The notes under the pieces are model-generated. The model worked only from the letters and a program-made list of their open reading frames with translations. It was not told the origin of the DNA and searched no databases. Of a stretch of DNA of 64,000 nucleotides, positions 44,996-56,900 are shown piece after piece. Each line of letters opens with the position of its first letter. The stretch's first letter is position 1. Source of the DNA: Chelydra serpentina (Eukaryota > Chordata > Testudines > Chelydridae); NCBI GenBank assembly GCA_037349315.1, contig JBAIAC010000593.1, forward strand, positions 1 to 64,000. The letters run 5' to 3'. The position numbers were made by a program, and so were the translations under genes.

Positions 44996-46525
44996 CTTAT
45001 TGATCCCTTCCTAAAGCGCAGCAATGCCTCATCATGGTTTATGGAGGAGGTTTCCATGAGAAATTTGGAACTCGTAGGTAACAGGCTTGGAATACTCATT
45101 GTGAGGAATTTTCAAGAACCGATATCTACCAAAAGAGCAGCAGTAAATCTAATTTTTTTTTTGAGACAGATTCCCAAATAAATTTGGCACTATATTTTAA
45201 CAGAATTGAAATGCTCATTCTAAGTATTTATCTCGAATTCATCTGTACGAAAGCTCACCTGTGCATCGTAATGGCTTATTGAGGTGGTTTCCATGAGTAA
45301 TTTGGCAATAGCAGAGAATAGGATTTTAATGGTCATTGTTATGAATTTTTACTAATCCATCCCAGCCGAAGCACTGCAGTGCTGCACTATGGCTTTTCGA
45401 TTAGGATTTCAGTAGAAATTTGGCTGTAGCAGTGAACCGGATTGAATTGTTCATTGTTCATTCTCACAGGTGGATCTGTACGAGGAGCCAACCAGTGCAG
45501 CATAAAGGCTTTTGGAGGAGTATTCCATGAGAAATTTGGCAGTTGCAGTGAACAGAATTGAAATGCTCATTTTGAGGAATTTTCATGAACCGATCTGTGC
45601 AATAAGCGCAGTAGCACATCTAACTGTCGTTCGAGAGAGGATTCCAGGAGAAATTTGGAACTTGCAGTGAACAGGATTGAATTGTAGAAGAGAGGTATTT
45701 TCCGAACCGATCCTTTCCAAAATCGTAGCAGTACATTTAAATACCTCATGTAGGAGGAGTCCAGGAGAGATTGGTCATAGCAGTGAACAGGATTGAAATG
45801 TTAGTAGACAGAAATTCTCACGAAAGGATATATACGAAAAGCCCACAAGTGCATCATAATGGAATGTGGAGGCGTATTCCATGAGATATTTGGCAGTATC
45901 ACGGAACAGGATTTAAATACTCATTATTATGAATTTTTACTAATCCATCTTTGCCGAAAGCCCTGCAGTGCAGCATAATAGCTTTTCTATTAGTATTTCA
46001 GTTGGAAATTGGCTGTACCAGTGAACCGTATTGAATTGTTCATTGTTCAGTCTCACCATCTGATCTGTACGAAAAGCCAACTAGTGCAGCGTAATGGCTA
46101 TGGGAGGAGGATTCCAGGTGGAATTTGTCTGTATTTGTGAAAATAATTTAAATGCTCATTGTGCGGTATTAACACTAAGCGATGTGTTCAAAAAGCGCAG
46201 CAGCACATCTAACAGGTGATTGAAAGGATTCGAGGAGAAATTTGGAACTTGGCGTGAACAGGTTTGAATTGATCGTAATGAGGTATTCCCACGAACGGAT
46301 CTATCCTAAAAGCCCAGCAGAGCAGCATGATAGCTTGTGGAAGAGGATTACGTGAATAATTTGGAACTCGTTGAACAGGATTGAAATGCTCATTGTGCGA
46401 TATTCTCACCAACGGATTTGTACGAAAAGCGTAGCAGTAGATCTAACTAGCCTTTGAAAGAGGACATTTGTCAGCAGCAGTGAACAGGATTTAAGAGTTC
46501 TTTGTGAGATATTGGTAAAGATCCC
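44996..46525 (-). repeat. About 118-bp satellite, reverse-oriented part
   Basis: AT-richer tandem repeat unrelated to the telomere-like hexamer. In this part monomers read GCAGTGAACAGGATTGAA on the plus strand, the complement of the orientation to the right. Monomers are quite diverged. No coding frame beyond 70 codons and no known gene. The left joint to C-rich array is sharp, at TTCACCCTTAT/TGATCCC. Confidence 0.88.
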
Positions 46526-48349
46526 TTTGTGAGAATTTCTGTCTACTACCATTTCAATCCTGTTCAGTGCTACTGCCAAATCACTCCTGGAATCCTCCTC
46601 CATAACGTATTTAAATTTACTGCTTCGATTTTGGAACAGATCGGTTCCTGAAAAGCCCTCACGGCCATCAATTCAATCCTGTTCAATGCAAGTTCCAAAT
46701 TTCTCGTGGGATCCTCGCTGGAAGGAAAGTTGGATGTGCTACTGAGCTTCTGGTACACATCGCTTCATGAAAAGTCCTCAAAATGAGCATTTTAATTCTG
46801 TTCAATGCAACAGCCAAATTTCTCATGGAAACCCCCCTCCTAGGCCTTTATGATGAACTGGTGGGGTTTGCGTACAGATCCTTTAGTGAGAATAGCTCAC
46901 AATGAACTCTTCAATCCTGGTCACTGCTGCTGCCAAATTTCTCCTGGAATCACTTTCCACAGTCATGTTAATGCATTGCTGGGATTTGTTACAGATCTGT
47001 AATAAATACTTAAATGAGAATTCAAATCCTGTTCACTGATAGTTCCAAATTCCTACTGGAATTCTCCTTCAAAGGTTATTTTGATGTACTGCTGCGCTTT
47101 TCGTACAAATCCGTTCGTAAGAATATCGCACAAAGGGGCATTTCAATCCTGTTCAACGAGTTCCAAATTATTCATGTAATCCTCTTCCACAAGCCATGCT
47201 TCTCTGGTGGGCTTTTGGTATAGATACGTTCGTGAGAATACCTCACAACGGTCAATTAAAACCTGTTCACAGCAAGTTCCAGATTTCTCCAGGAATACTC
47301 TTTCAGGCGCCAGATAGATATGCTGCTATTATCCTTGTACACATTGATTCAATAACATTCCTCACAAAGAGCATTTCAATACAGTTCACTGCTACCACCA
47401 AATTTCACCTCAAATCGTATTCCAAAAGCCATTATGCTGGAATTTCGACAGTGATAGATTAGTAAAAATTCCTTACAATTAGCCTTTAAATCCTTTCAAA
47501 TCCAATGCCAAATTGCACAGGGAATACTCCTTCACGAGCACATATGATGAACTGGTGTGCGTTTGGCACATATCCGTTCGTGAGAATACCTCACAATGAA
47601 CAATTTAATCATGTTCACGGCTACTGCCAAATCTCTCCTGGTATCCTCCTCCATAAGCTATTTAAATGTACTGCTACGATTTTGGAAAAGATCGGTTCGT
47701 GAGAATACCTTACTACGATCAATTCAAACCTGTTCACTGCAAGTTACAAATTTCTCCTGGAATCCTCTTTCAAACGATAGTTGGATGTACTTCTGCGCTT
47801 TTTCTACGCATCGGTTCGTGAAAATTCCTCCAAATGAGCATTTCAATTCTGTTCACTGCAACTGCCAAATTACTCATAATATACCCCTCCAAAAGCAATT
47901 ATGATGAACTGCTGGGGTTTTCGTACAGATCCGTAAGGGAGAACAGCTCACAAAGAACACTTCAATCCTGTTCACTGCTGCTGCCAAATACCTCCTGGAA
48001 TCATTTTCCAAAAAACATGATGATGCATGGCTGGAATTTGGTACTGATCTGTCTGTCATAGATACTTAAAATGAGAATTGAAATCCTGTACACTGATAGT
48101 TCGAAATATCTACTGGAATCCTCCTTTAAAGGCCCTTTAGATGTATTGCTGCGCTTTTCGTACAAATCCGTTCGTGCGAATATAGCACAATGAGCATTTT
48201 AATCCTGTGCAGGTCTTTTGGCAGTGATGGATCAGTAAAAATTCATAATAATGAGCATTTATATCCTGTCATGTTTCTCATGGAATCCTCCTCCACATGC
48301 CATTATGATGCACTTGTGGGCTTTTCGTCTATATCCCTTCGTTAGAAAT

Positions 48350-51000
48350 TCTATCTTTCAGTCCTGTTCACTGCTACTGCCAAATCTCACCTGGTATACT
48401 CCTCCATATGCTATTTAAATGTACTGCTACGATTTTGGAACAGATCGGTTCGTGAGAATTCCATACTACGATCAATTCAAACCTGTACACTGCAGAATAC
48501 AAATTTCTCCTGGAATCCTCTTTCAAACAACAGCTGGATGTACTTCTGTGCTTTGTCTACACATCCGTTCGTGAAAATTCCTCCAAATGAGCATTTCAAT
48601 TCTGTTCATTGCAACTGCCAAATTACTCATAGAATACCCCTCCAAAAGCAATTATGATGAACTGCTGGGGTTTTCGTACAGATCCGTAATGGAGAACAGC
48701 TCATAAAGAACACTTTAATCCTGTTCACTGCTACTGCCTCCTGGAATCTTTTTCCAAAAAACATGATTATGCATTGCTGAAATATGGTACAGATCTGTTT
48801 GTCATAGATACTAAAATGAGAATTGAAATCCTGTTCACTGATAGTTCGAAATTTTTACCTGATCCTCCTTTAAATGAACTTTATATGTACTGCTGCGCTT
48901 TTCGTACAAATCCGTTCGTGAGAATATCGCACAATGAGCATTTCAATGAGTTCCACATTATTTACGTAATCCTCTTTCACAAGCCATCATGCTGCTCTGC
49001 TGGCCTTTTAGGATAGATCCGTTCGTGAGAATACCACACTACGATCAATTCAAACCTGTTCACTCCAAGTCCCAAATTTCTCCTCCAATCCTTTCAGTCA
49101 CCTGTTAGATATGCTGCTGCGCTTATTGTACACATCGGTTAATATTAATACCTCACAATGAGCATTTAAATTCTATTCACAGATACAGACAAATTCCACC
49201 TGGAATCCTCCTCCCATAGACATTACGCTGCACTAGTTGGCTTTTCGTACAGATCCGATAGTGAGACTGAACAATGAACCATTCAATACGGTTCACTGCT
49301 ACAGCCAAATTTCACCTGAACTCGTATTAGAAAAGCTATTATACTGCACTGCAGGTCTTTCGGCAGTGATGGATTAGTAAAAATTCATAATAATTAGCAT
49401 TTATATCCTGCCATATTTCTCATGGAATCCTCCTCCACATGCCATTATGATGCACTTGTGGGCTTTTCGTGTATATCCGTTCGTGAGAAATTCTGTCCTT
49501 TAACATTTCAATCCTGTTCACTGCTACTGCCAAATCTCTCCTGGAATCCTCCTCCATATCCTATTTAAATGTACGGCTAAGATTTGGAACAGATCGGTTC
49601 GTGAGAATACCTTACTACGATCAATTCAAACCTGTTCACTGCACGTTACAAATTTCTCCTGGAATCCTCTTTCAAACGATAGTTGGATGTACTTCTGCGC
49701 TTTTTCTACGCATCGGTTCGTGAAAATTCCTCCAAATGAGCATTTCAATTCTGTTCTCTGCAACTGCCAAATTACTCATAGTGTACCCCTCCAAAAGCAA
49801 TTATGATGAACTGCTGGGGTTTTCGTACAGATCCGTAAGGGAGAACAGCTCACAAAGAACACTTCAATCCTGTTCACTGCTGTTGCCAAATCTCTCCTGG
49901 TATACTCCTCCATATGCTATTTAAATATACTGCTACGATTTTGGAACAGATCGGTTCGTGAGAATTCCATACTACGATCAATTCAAACCTGTTCACTGCA
50001 CGATACAAATTTCTCCTGGAATCCTCTTTCAAACAACAGCTGGATGTACTTCTGTGCTTTGTCTACACATCGGTTCGTGAAAATGCCTCCAAATGAGCAT
50101 TTCAATTCTGTTCATTGCAACTGCCAAATTACTCATAGAATACCCCTCAAATAGCAATTATGATGACCTCCTGGGGTTTTCGTACAGATCCGTAATGGAG
50201 AACAGCTCATAAAGAACACTTTAATCCTGTTCACTGCTGCTGCCTCCTGGAATCTTTTTCCAAAAAACATGATTATGCATTGCTGAAATATGGTACAGAT
50301 CTGTTTGTCATAGATACTAAAATGAGAATTGAAATCCTGTTCACTGATAGTTCGAAATTTTTACCTGAATCCTCCTTTAAATGCTCTTTAGATGTACTGC
50401 TGCGCTTTTCGTACAAATCCGTTCGTGAGACTATCGCACAATGAGCATTTCAAAGAGTTCCAAATTATTTACATAATCCTCTTTCACAAGCCATCATGCT
50501 GCTCTGCTGGCCTTTTAGGATAGATCCGTTCGTGAGAATAGCACACTACGATCAATTCAAATCTGTTCACTCCAAGTCCCAAATTTCTCCTCCAATCCTT
50601 TCAGTCACCTGTTAGATATGCTGCTGCGCTTATTGTACACATCGGTTAATATTAATACCTCACAATGAGCATTTAAGTTCTATTCACATCTGGAATCCTC
50701 CTCCCATAGCCATTACGCTGCACTAGTTGGCTTTTCGTACAGATCCGATAGTGAGACTGAACAATGAACCATTCAATACGGTTCACTGCTACAGCCAAAT
50801 TTCACCTGAACTCGTATAAGAAAAGCTATTATACTGCACTGCAGGTCTTTCGGCAGTGATGGATTAGTAAAAATTAGAAGCATTTATATCCTGCCATATT
50901 ACTCATGGAATCCTCCTCCTCATGCCATTATGATGCACTTGTGGGCTTTTCGTATATATCCGTTCTTGACAATTTCTGTCTTTTAACATTTCAATTTTGG
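48350..51000 (+). repeat. Higher-order repeat in satellite, about 1.5 kb
   Basis: Two multi-monomer blocks about 48350-49500 and 49880-50960 match at an offset of about 1507 bp. Anchors: GGCCTTTTAGGATAGATCCG at 49002 and 50509, and the CCAAAAAACATGATTATGC block at about 48757 and 50262. A further copy relation of 1902 bp links about 47834 to about 49736. Confidence 0.82.
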
Positions 51001-51328
51001 ACGCAGCTACTGCCAAATCTCTCCTGGAATCCTCCTCAATAAGGTATTTAAATGTACTGCTACGTTTTGGAAAGGATCGGTTCGGAAAATACCTCGCTTC
51101 CACAATTCAATCCTGTTCACTGCAAGTTCCAAATTTCTCCTGGAATCCTCTTCAAACCACAGTTGGATGTGCTACTGTGCTTTTTATACAGATTGGTGCA
51201 TAAATTTCCTCAAAATGAGCATTTCAATTCTGTTCTCTGCAACTGCTAAAATTCTCATGGACTACGCCTCCAAAAGCCTTTTTGCTGCACTGGTTGGCTC
51301 CTCGTACATATCCGTCTGTGAGAATGAA

Positions 51329-51511
51329 CATAGAATCATAGAATATCAGGGTTGGAAGGGTCCTTAGGCGGTCATGTAGTCCAATACCCTGCTCAAAGCA
51401 GAACCAATCCCCAATTTTTGCCCCAGATCCCTAAATGGCCCCTCAAGGATTGAACTCACAAACCTGGGTTTAGCAGGCCAATGCTCAAACAACTGAGCTA
51501 TCCCTCCCCCC
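51329..51511 (-). mobile_element. tRNA-derived SINE with CR1-like tail
   Basis: On the minus strand it begins GGGGGGAGGGATAGCTCAG, a tRNA-like A box. It continues through a B-box-like region (GTTTGTGAGTTCAATCC), and ends in GATTCTATGATTCTATG, the CR1-type 3' end used for LINE-mediated mobilisation. Sauropsid SINEs of this layout are well known in turtles. The flanks AATGAAC on the left and AATGACC on the right may be a short target-site duplication inside a satellite monomer. Length about 183 bp; it looks nearly complete, with a short middle section. Confidence 0.85.
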
Positions 51512-51990
51512 AATGACCAATTCAATACAGTGACCAATTCAATGACCAATTCAATACAGTTCACTGCTACAGCCAAATTTATACTGAAATACTAATCGAA
51601 AAGCCATAATGCAGCACTGCAGAGCTTTCGGCAGGGATGGATTAGTAAAAATTCATAGCAATGAGCATTTAACTCCTACTCTCTGCTATTGCCAAATTTC
51701 TCACGGAAACCTCCTCAACAAGCCATTACGATGCACAGGTGAGCTTTTGGTACAGATGGGTTCGTGAAAATTCCTTATAATGAGCATTTCAATTCTTTTA
51801 AAAGATACTGACAATTTACTCAGGGAATCTTTCTCCTAAAGAAAATTAGATTTACTGCTGCACTTTTGGTAGAGATCGGTTCGTGATAATTCCTCACAAT
51901 GAGTATTCCAAGCCTGTTCACTACACGTTCCAAATTTCTCATGGAAACCTCCTCCTAAAGCTATTTAGATGTACCGCTGCGCTTGTGGTA

Positions 51991-52476
51991 CAGATATCTA
52001 ACCCCCACGCCTCCCTCAACCTCACCCCAACCTTCACAGTCAACCTCATCCCCAACCCTCATCCTTACCCTCACCCACACCTCCACCCTCAAGCGCATCC
52101 TAACCCCTACTCCCACCCTCAACCTCGCCCTAACCCTAACCCCCACTAAAACCCTCACCCTCAACCTCACCGACACCCTCACCCTCACACCCCACACCCA
52201 GCATCACCGTTAATCTCACCTAACATTCACCCTAGCCCCCACCCATCCCCTACCTCACCCTCATCCGCAGCTTCACCCTCATCCCCAGCCTCACCCCACT
52301 CCCAGCCGTACCATCACCCTCAATCTCACCCCCATCCGCATCTTAACTCTCTCCCCTTAACCTCGCCCCCACCCCCAACAACACCCTCACTATCACCCTT
52401 ACCCCGACCCCATACACACCCCCACCCTCACGGGCACCCTCACCCTCACCCTCACCTTCACGCTCACCCTCCTCCT
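51991..52476 (-). repeat. C-rich telomere-like array, short block
   Basis: About 490 bp of degenerate CCCTCA/CCCTAA hexamers, more diverged than the main C-rich block, between satellite and the fold-back joint. No gene supported. Confidence 0.9.
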
Positions 52477-53939
52477 GAGGAGAGTGTGAGTGTGGGGGTT
52501 GGGGTGGGTGGTGGGGATGAGGGAGAAGGTGAGTTTGGGGGTAGGGGTGGCGTTGAGGGTGAGGGTGAACATGAGGTTGGGGGTGGGGTGAAGTCGAGGG
52601 TGAGGGTGGGGTGGATGTGGGGGTGGGGTGAGCGTTAGGGTGGGGTTGGGAGTTGGGGTGAGGGGGAGTGTGAGGGGGAGGTTGGGGGTGAGGGTGAGGT
52701 TGCGTGTGAGAGTGAGGGTGAGGGAGTTGATGGGGGTGCGGTGGGAGTGGGGGTTAGGGTGAGGGTGAGGTTTCGGGTTAAGGTTAGGGTGAAATTGGGG
52801 GGGGTTGGGGTGGAGGTGATGGTGAGGATGGGGATGGGTGTGGGGGAGAGGGTAAGGGTGGGGGTTAGGGTGAGGGTGAGGGTGAGCGTGGGGGTGGGTT
52901 TGAGGGTGAGGGTGGGTGTTAGGTTGAGGATGAGGTTGGGGCTGGGGATGAGGGTGAGGGTGAGGGTGAGGGCGGGTGTGGGTGGATGTTGAGCTTAGGG
53001 TGAGCATGAGGTTGGGGGTGCATGTGGGAGATAGGGGGAGGGTTAGGGTGTGGGTGAGGCTGAGGGTGAGGTTCAGAGGGGGTATGGGTTAGGGTGAGGG
53101 TTACGGTCGCTGTGGGGGTGGTGGTGGTGGTGATGGTGGGGTGGGGGTTGGAGTGAGTGTGAAGGTGTGGTTGGGTGTGAGAGTGATTGTGACGGTGGGG
53201 GTTGGGCTGAGGGTTGCGGTGGGGGTGGGGGTTGGGGTAAGGATGAGGGTAGGGGTGAGGTTGGGCGTGGGGGTGAGGATGAGTCTGAGGGTGGGGCGAG
53301 GGCTAGGGCATGTTTGAGGTTGAGTGTGGGGGTTGAGTGTGGGGGTTGGGTGAGAGTGGTGGTGGGAATGAGCTGAGGGTGAGCGTGAGGGTGAATGTTT
53401 AGGGTTTTGGTTAGGGTTAGTGTGAGGGTGGGGTGAGGTTGATCGTGTGGGTGGGGGTGGGGGGTTCGGGTGAGGGCTAGGGTAAGGGTGTGGGTGGATG
53501 TGGGGTTGGGAGTTAGGGTGAGGGTGAGGGTTGGGGTGTGGCTTAGAGTGAGGGTGAGGTTTAGAGTCGGCATGGGGCTGGGGGTGCGGGTTTAGGTGAT
53601 GGTGAGCGTGGGGATGGGGTTGGGGGTGAGGGTTGATGTGGGGGAGAGGGGGCGGGTGAGTGTGAAGGTGGGGGTGGGGGTTAGGGTGAGGGTCAGTGTG
53701 GGGGTGTGGGTTAGGGTGAGGGTAAGGGTTACGGTCGGGGTGGGGATGGAGTGGGTGGTTAGCAGGAGGGTGCGGGTGGGGGTTGGGGATAGGGTGAGGG
53801 TGGGTGTGGGTGTGAGCAGGAGGGTGCGGGTGGGGGTTCGGGATAGGGTGAGGGAGGGGTTGGGTATGAGGATGAGGGTGAAGGTGAGTGTGAGGGTTAT
53901 TGTCTTGTTGGGGTGGGGATTGGGGTGAGGGTGAAGCTG

Positions 53940-56900
53940 GGGGTGGGGGTGGGGGTGAGATTGAGGGTGGGGTGAGGGTGAGGGTGGCAGAGGGGGTGGG
54001 GATGGGTGTTGGCTTAATGGTGGGGATGGGGTGGTGGGGGTGGGGGTGAGGCAGAGGGTGAGGGTAAGGGTGGGGTTGCGGGTTAGGGAGAGGGTGAGGT
54101 TTGGGGTGGGGTGGGGGTGAGGGTTGAGGGTGGGGGAAGGGTGAAGGTGAGGGTGAGGGTGGGGGTTGGGGTTAGGGTGAGGGTGAGGGTGACGGTCAGT
54201 GTGGCTGTGGGTGTGGGAGTGAGGGTGGGGGTGGGGGTGGGGTTGTGGTAATGATGAGGGTGAAGGTGGGGGTGGGAGTAAGGTTGAGGGTGGATGTGGG
54301 GGAGAGGGGGCGGGTGAGGGTGAATGTGGGGAAGGGGGTTAGGGTGAGGGTCAGTGTGGGGGTGTGGGTTAGGGTGAGGGTAAGGGTTACGGTCAGGGTG
54401 GGGATGGGGTGGGTGGTTAGCAGTAGGGTGCGGGTGAGGGTTGGGGATAGGGTGAGGGTGGGCGTGGGTGTGAGGATGAGGGTGAGGGTGGGGGTGAGAG
54501 TGGAGGTTGGAGTGAGTGTGGCGGTAGGGGTTGGGGTAAGGTTAAGGGTGAGGGTGAGGGTGAGGGTGGTGGTGGTGGGGTGAGGGTGAGGGTGTGGGTT
54601 CGGTTTGAATGAGGGTGAGTGTGGGGTTTGGGGTGGGGGAGAGGGTAAGGGGGGGTGTGGGTTAGGGTAAGGGTGAGGGTAACTCTGGGGGTGGTGGTTA
54701 GGGTCAGGGTGAAAGTGTGGATGAGGGTGAGGGTGAGGGTGGAGTTGAGGTTGAGTGTTTAGGGTTAGGCTTAGGGTTAGGGTGAGGGTGACGGAGAGGG
54801 TTAGTGTGGGGTTGGGGTTAGGGTGACTGCGGAGAAGGGAGTGGGGTGAGCATGAGTGTGAGGTTTAGGGTTACGGTTAGGGCGAGAATGGGGGTGGGGG
54901 TGAGGCTGACGGTGAGGGGGGTCTGGGGTGGGGAGAGGGTAAGTGTGGGGGGGCGGGTTAGGGTGAGAGTGGGGGTGGGAGTGAGTGTGAGGGTGGGGGT
55001 GGTGGTGAGGGTGAGGGTGAGGGTGGGGGTGGGGGTGGGAGTGGGGTGAGGGTGAGGGTGAGGCTTAGTGTATGGGTGGGGGTTCGGGGGTGGGGTGAGG
55101 GTTGGGGTCAGGGTGAGGGTGGGGGTTGGGTTGAGGGTGAGGGTGGGGGAGGGGGTGAGTGTGAAGGTGAGTGTGGGGCTTAGGGTGAGGGTGAGGTTGG
55201 GGGTGGAGGTGAGGGTCAGGGTAAGGGCTAGAGTGAGGGTGAGTGTGAGGTTGGGCTGGGGGTGGGGGTGAGGGTGATTGTGAAGATGTAGTTGGCGGAG
55301 GGGTGAGGGTGAGCATGTGTGTGGATGTTGGGGTGAGGGAGATGGTGAGGGTGGGGTTGGATGTGCGGGTGAGTGTGAGGGTGAGGGTCGGGGTGGGGGT
55401 TAGGGTGAGGGTAGGGTGAGGGTGAGCTTGAGGGTGGGAGATAGGGTGAGGGTTAGGGTGAGGGTGGGGGTGTGGGTGGGGGTTAGGGTAATGGTGAGTG
55501 TTGGGGTGTGGCTTAGGTTGAGGGTAAGGGTTACGGTTGGGGTGGGAAAGGGGTGGGTGGTGAGAGGGAGGGTACGGGTGGTGGTTGGGGGAGGTAGTGC
55601 GGATGAGGGTGGGGGTCGTTGTGAGGGTAGGGGTTGGGGTGAGGGTGGCGGTGGGGGTGTGGGTTGGGGTAAGGATGAGGGTGAGTGTGAGGGTGAGGGT
55701 GTGGGTGGGAGTGAGGGTGAGTGTTTAGGGTTAGGGTTAGGGTGAGGGTGTTGGTGAGGGTCAGCGTGGGGGTGGGGGGTTGGGGTGAGGGCAAGGTTTA
55801 GGGAGAGGGTGAGCGTGAGGGTGAGGTTTAGGGTTAAGGTTGCGGTGAGAGTTGGGGTGGGCGTGAAGCTGAGGGTAAGGGTGGCTGTGGGGTGTTGGTT
55901 AGGGTGAGGGTGAGGGTAAGTGTGGAGGTGGAGTGCAGCTTAGGGTGAGGGTGAAAGTGTGGGTGTGGGTGGGGGTGCGGGTGAGGGAGGGGGTGGGGGT
56001 GAGGGTGAGGTTGGTGGTGGGGATGAGGGTGAGCATGGGGGTGGGGGTAGTGGTGAGGGTGAGGATGAGGTTGGGGGAGGGGTGAGGGTGTCTGTGAGGG
56101 TGGGGGTTGGGGTTAGGGTGAGGGTGAGGGTGGGGGTGGGGGTGGGAGTGAGGTTGGGGGTGGTGGTGAGCGTGAGGGTGATGGTGGGGGTGGGGGTGAG
56201 GGTGGCGTTTGGGGTGTGGTTTGTGGTAAGTTTGAGAGTGAGGGTGGGGTTGGGAGTGAGGGTGGGGGTGGGGGTTAGGATGAGGGTCAGTGTGGGGGTG
56301 TGGGTTAGGGTGATGGTAAGGGTTACAGTCGGGGTGTGGATTGGGTGGGTGGTGAGCGGGAGGGTGCGGGTGGTGGTTGGGGTTAGGGTGAGGGTGGGGG
56401 AGGGGGTGAGTGTGGGGCTTAGGGTGAGGGTGAGGGTCAGGGTGAGGGCTAGTGTGAGGGTGAGGGTGAGGTTGGGCTGGGGGTGGGGGTGAGGGTGATT
56501 GTGAAGATGTAGTTGGGGGAGGGGTGAGGGTGAGCATGTGTGTAAATGTTGGGGTGAGGGAGATGGTGAGGGTGGGGTTGCATGTGCGGGTGAGTGTGAG
56601 GGTGAGGGTGGGGGTGGGGGTTAGGGTGAGGGTAGGGTGAGGGTGAGCTTGAGGGTGGGAGATAGGGTGAGGGTTAGGGTGAGGGTGGGGGTGTGCGTGG
56701 GGGTTAGGGTAATGGTGAGTGTTGGGGTGTGGCTTAGGTTGAGGGTAAGGGTTACGGTTGGGGTGGGAATGGGGTGGGTGGTGAGAGGGAGGGTACTGGT
56801 GCGGGTTGAGGGAGGTAGTGCGGATGAGGGTGGGGGTGGTTGTGAGGGTAGGGGTTGGGGTGAGGGTGGCGGTGGGGTGTGGGTTGGGGTAAGGATGAGG

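Larger units (their letters stand above)
46526..51990 (+). repeat. About 118-bp satellite, forward-oriented part
   Basis: Monomers contain TTCAATCCTGTTCACTGC, CCAAATTTCTCCTGGAATCC and GATCCGTTCGTGAGAATAC. Successive CCTGTTCACT-type motifs at 49513, 49631, 49750 and 49869 give a period of 118-119 bp. The orientation switch lies near 46505-46560. I do not recognise the satellite family. The right joint to C-rich array is at about 51990. One SINE interrupts it. Confidence 0.9.

Noticed and set aside
45567..51249. Small open frames of 60-102 codons in the satellite
   Set aside because: They recur with the monomer (ILFTATAK-type peptides) and simply reflect the repeat. No start context or conservation signal.
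51400..51511. Functional tRNA gene
   Set aside because: The tRNA-like part lacks a convincing cloverleaf and runs into a CR1-like tail; it is the head of a SINE.
44996..51990. CRISPR-like or microsatellite array
   Set aside because: Monomers of 118 bp are contiguous and diverged, with no constant repeat and variable spacer pattern; the setting is eukaryotic.
52440..52520. Ancient telomere-telomere fusion
   Set aside because: Fusion gives TTAGGG followed by CCCTAA. Here the order is C-rich then G-rich. The G-then-C transitions at 15.7-24.4 and 25.3-30.6 kb are separated by retroelements and do not form a direct head-to-head joint.
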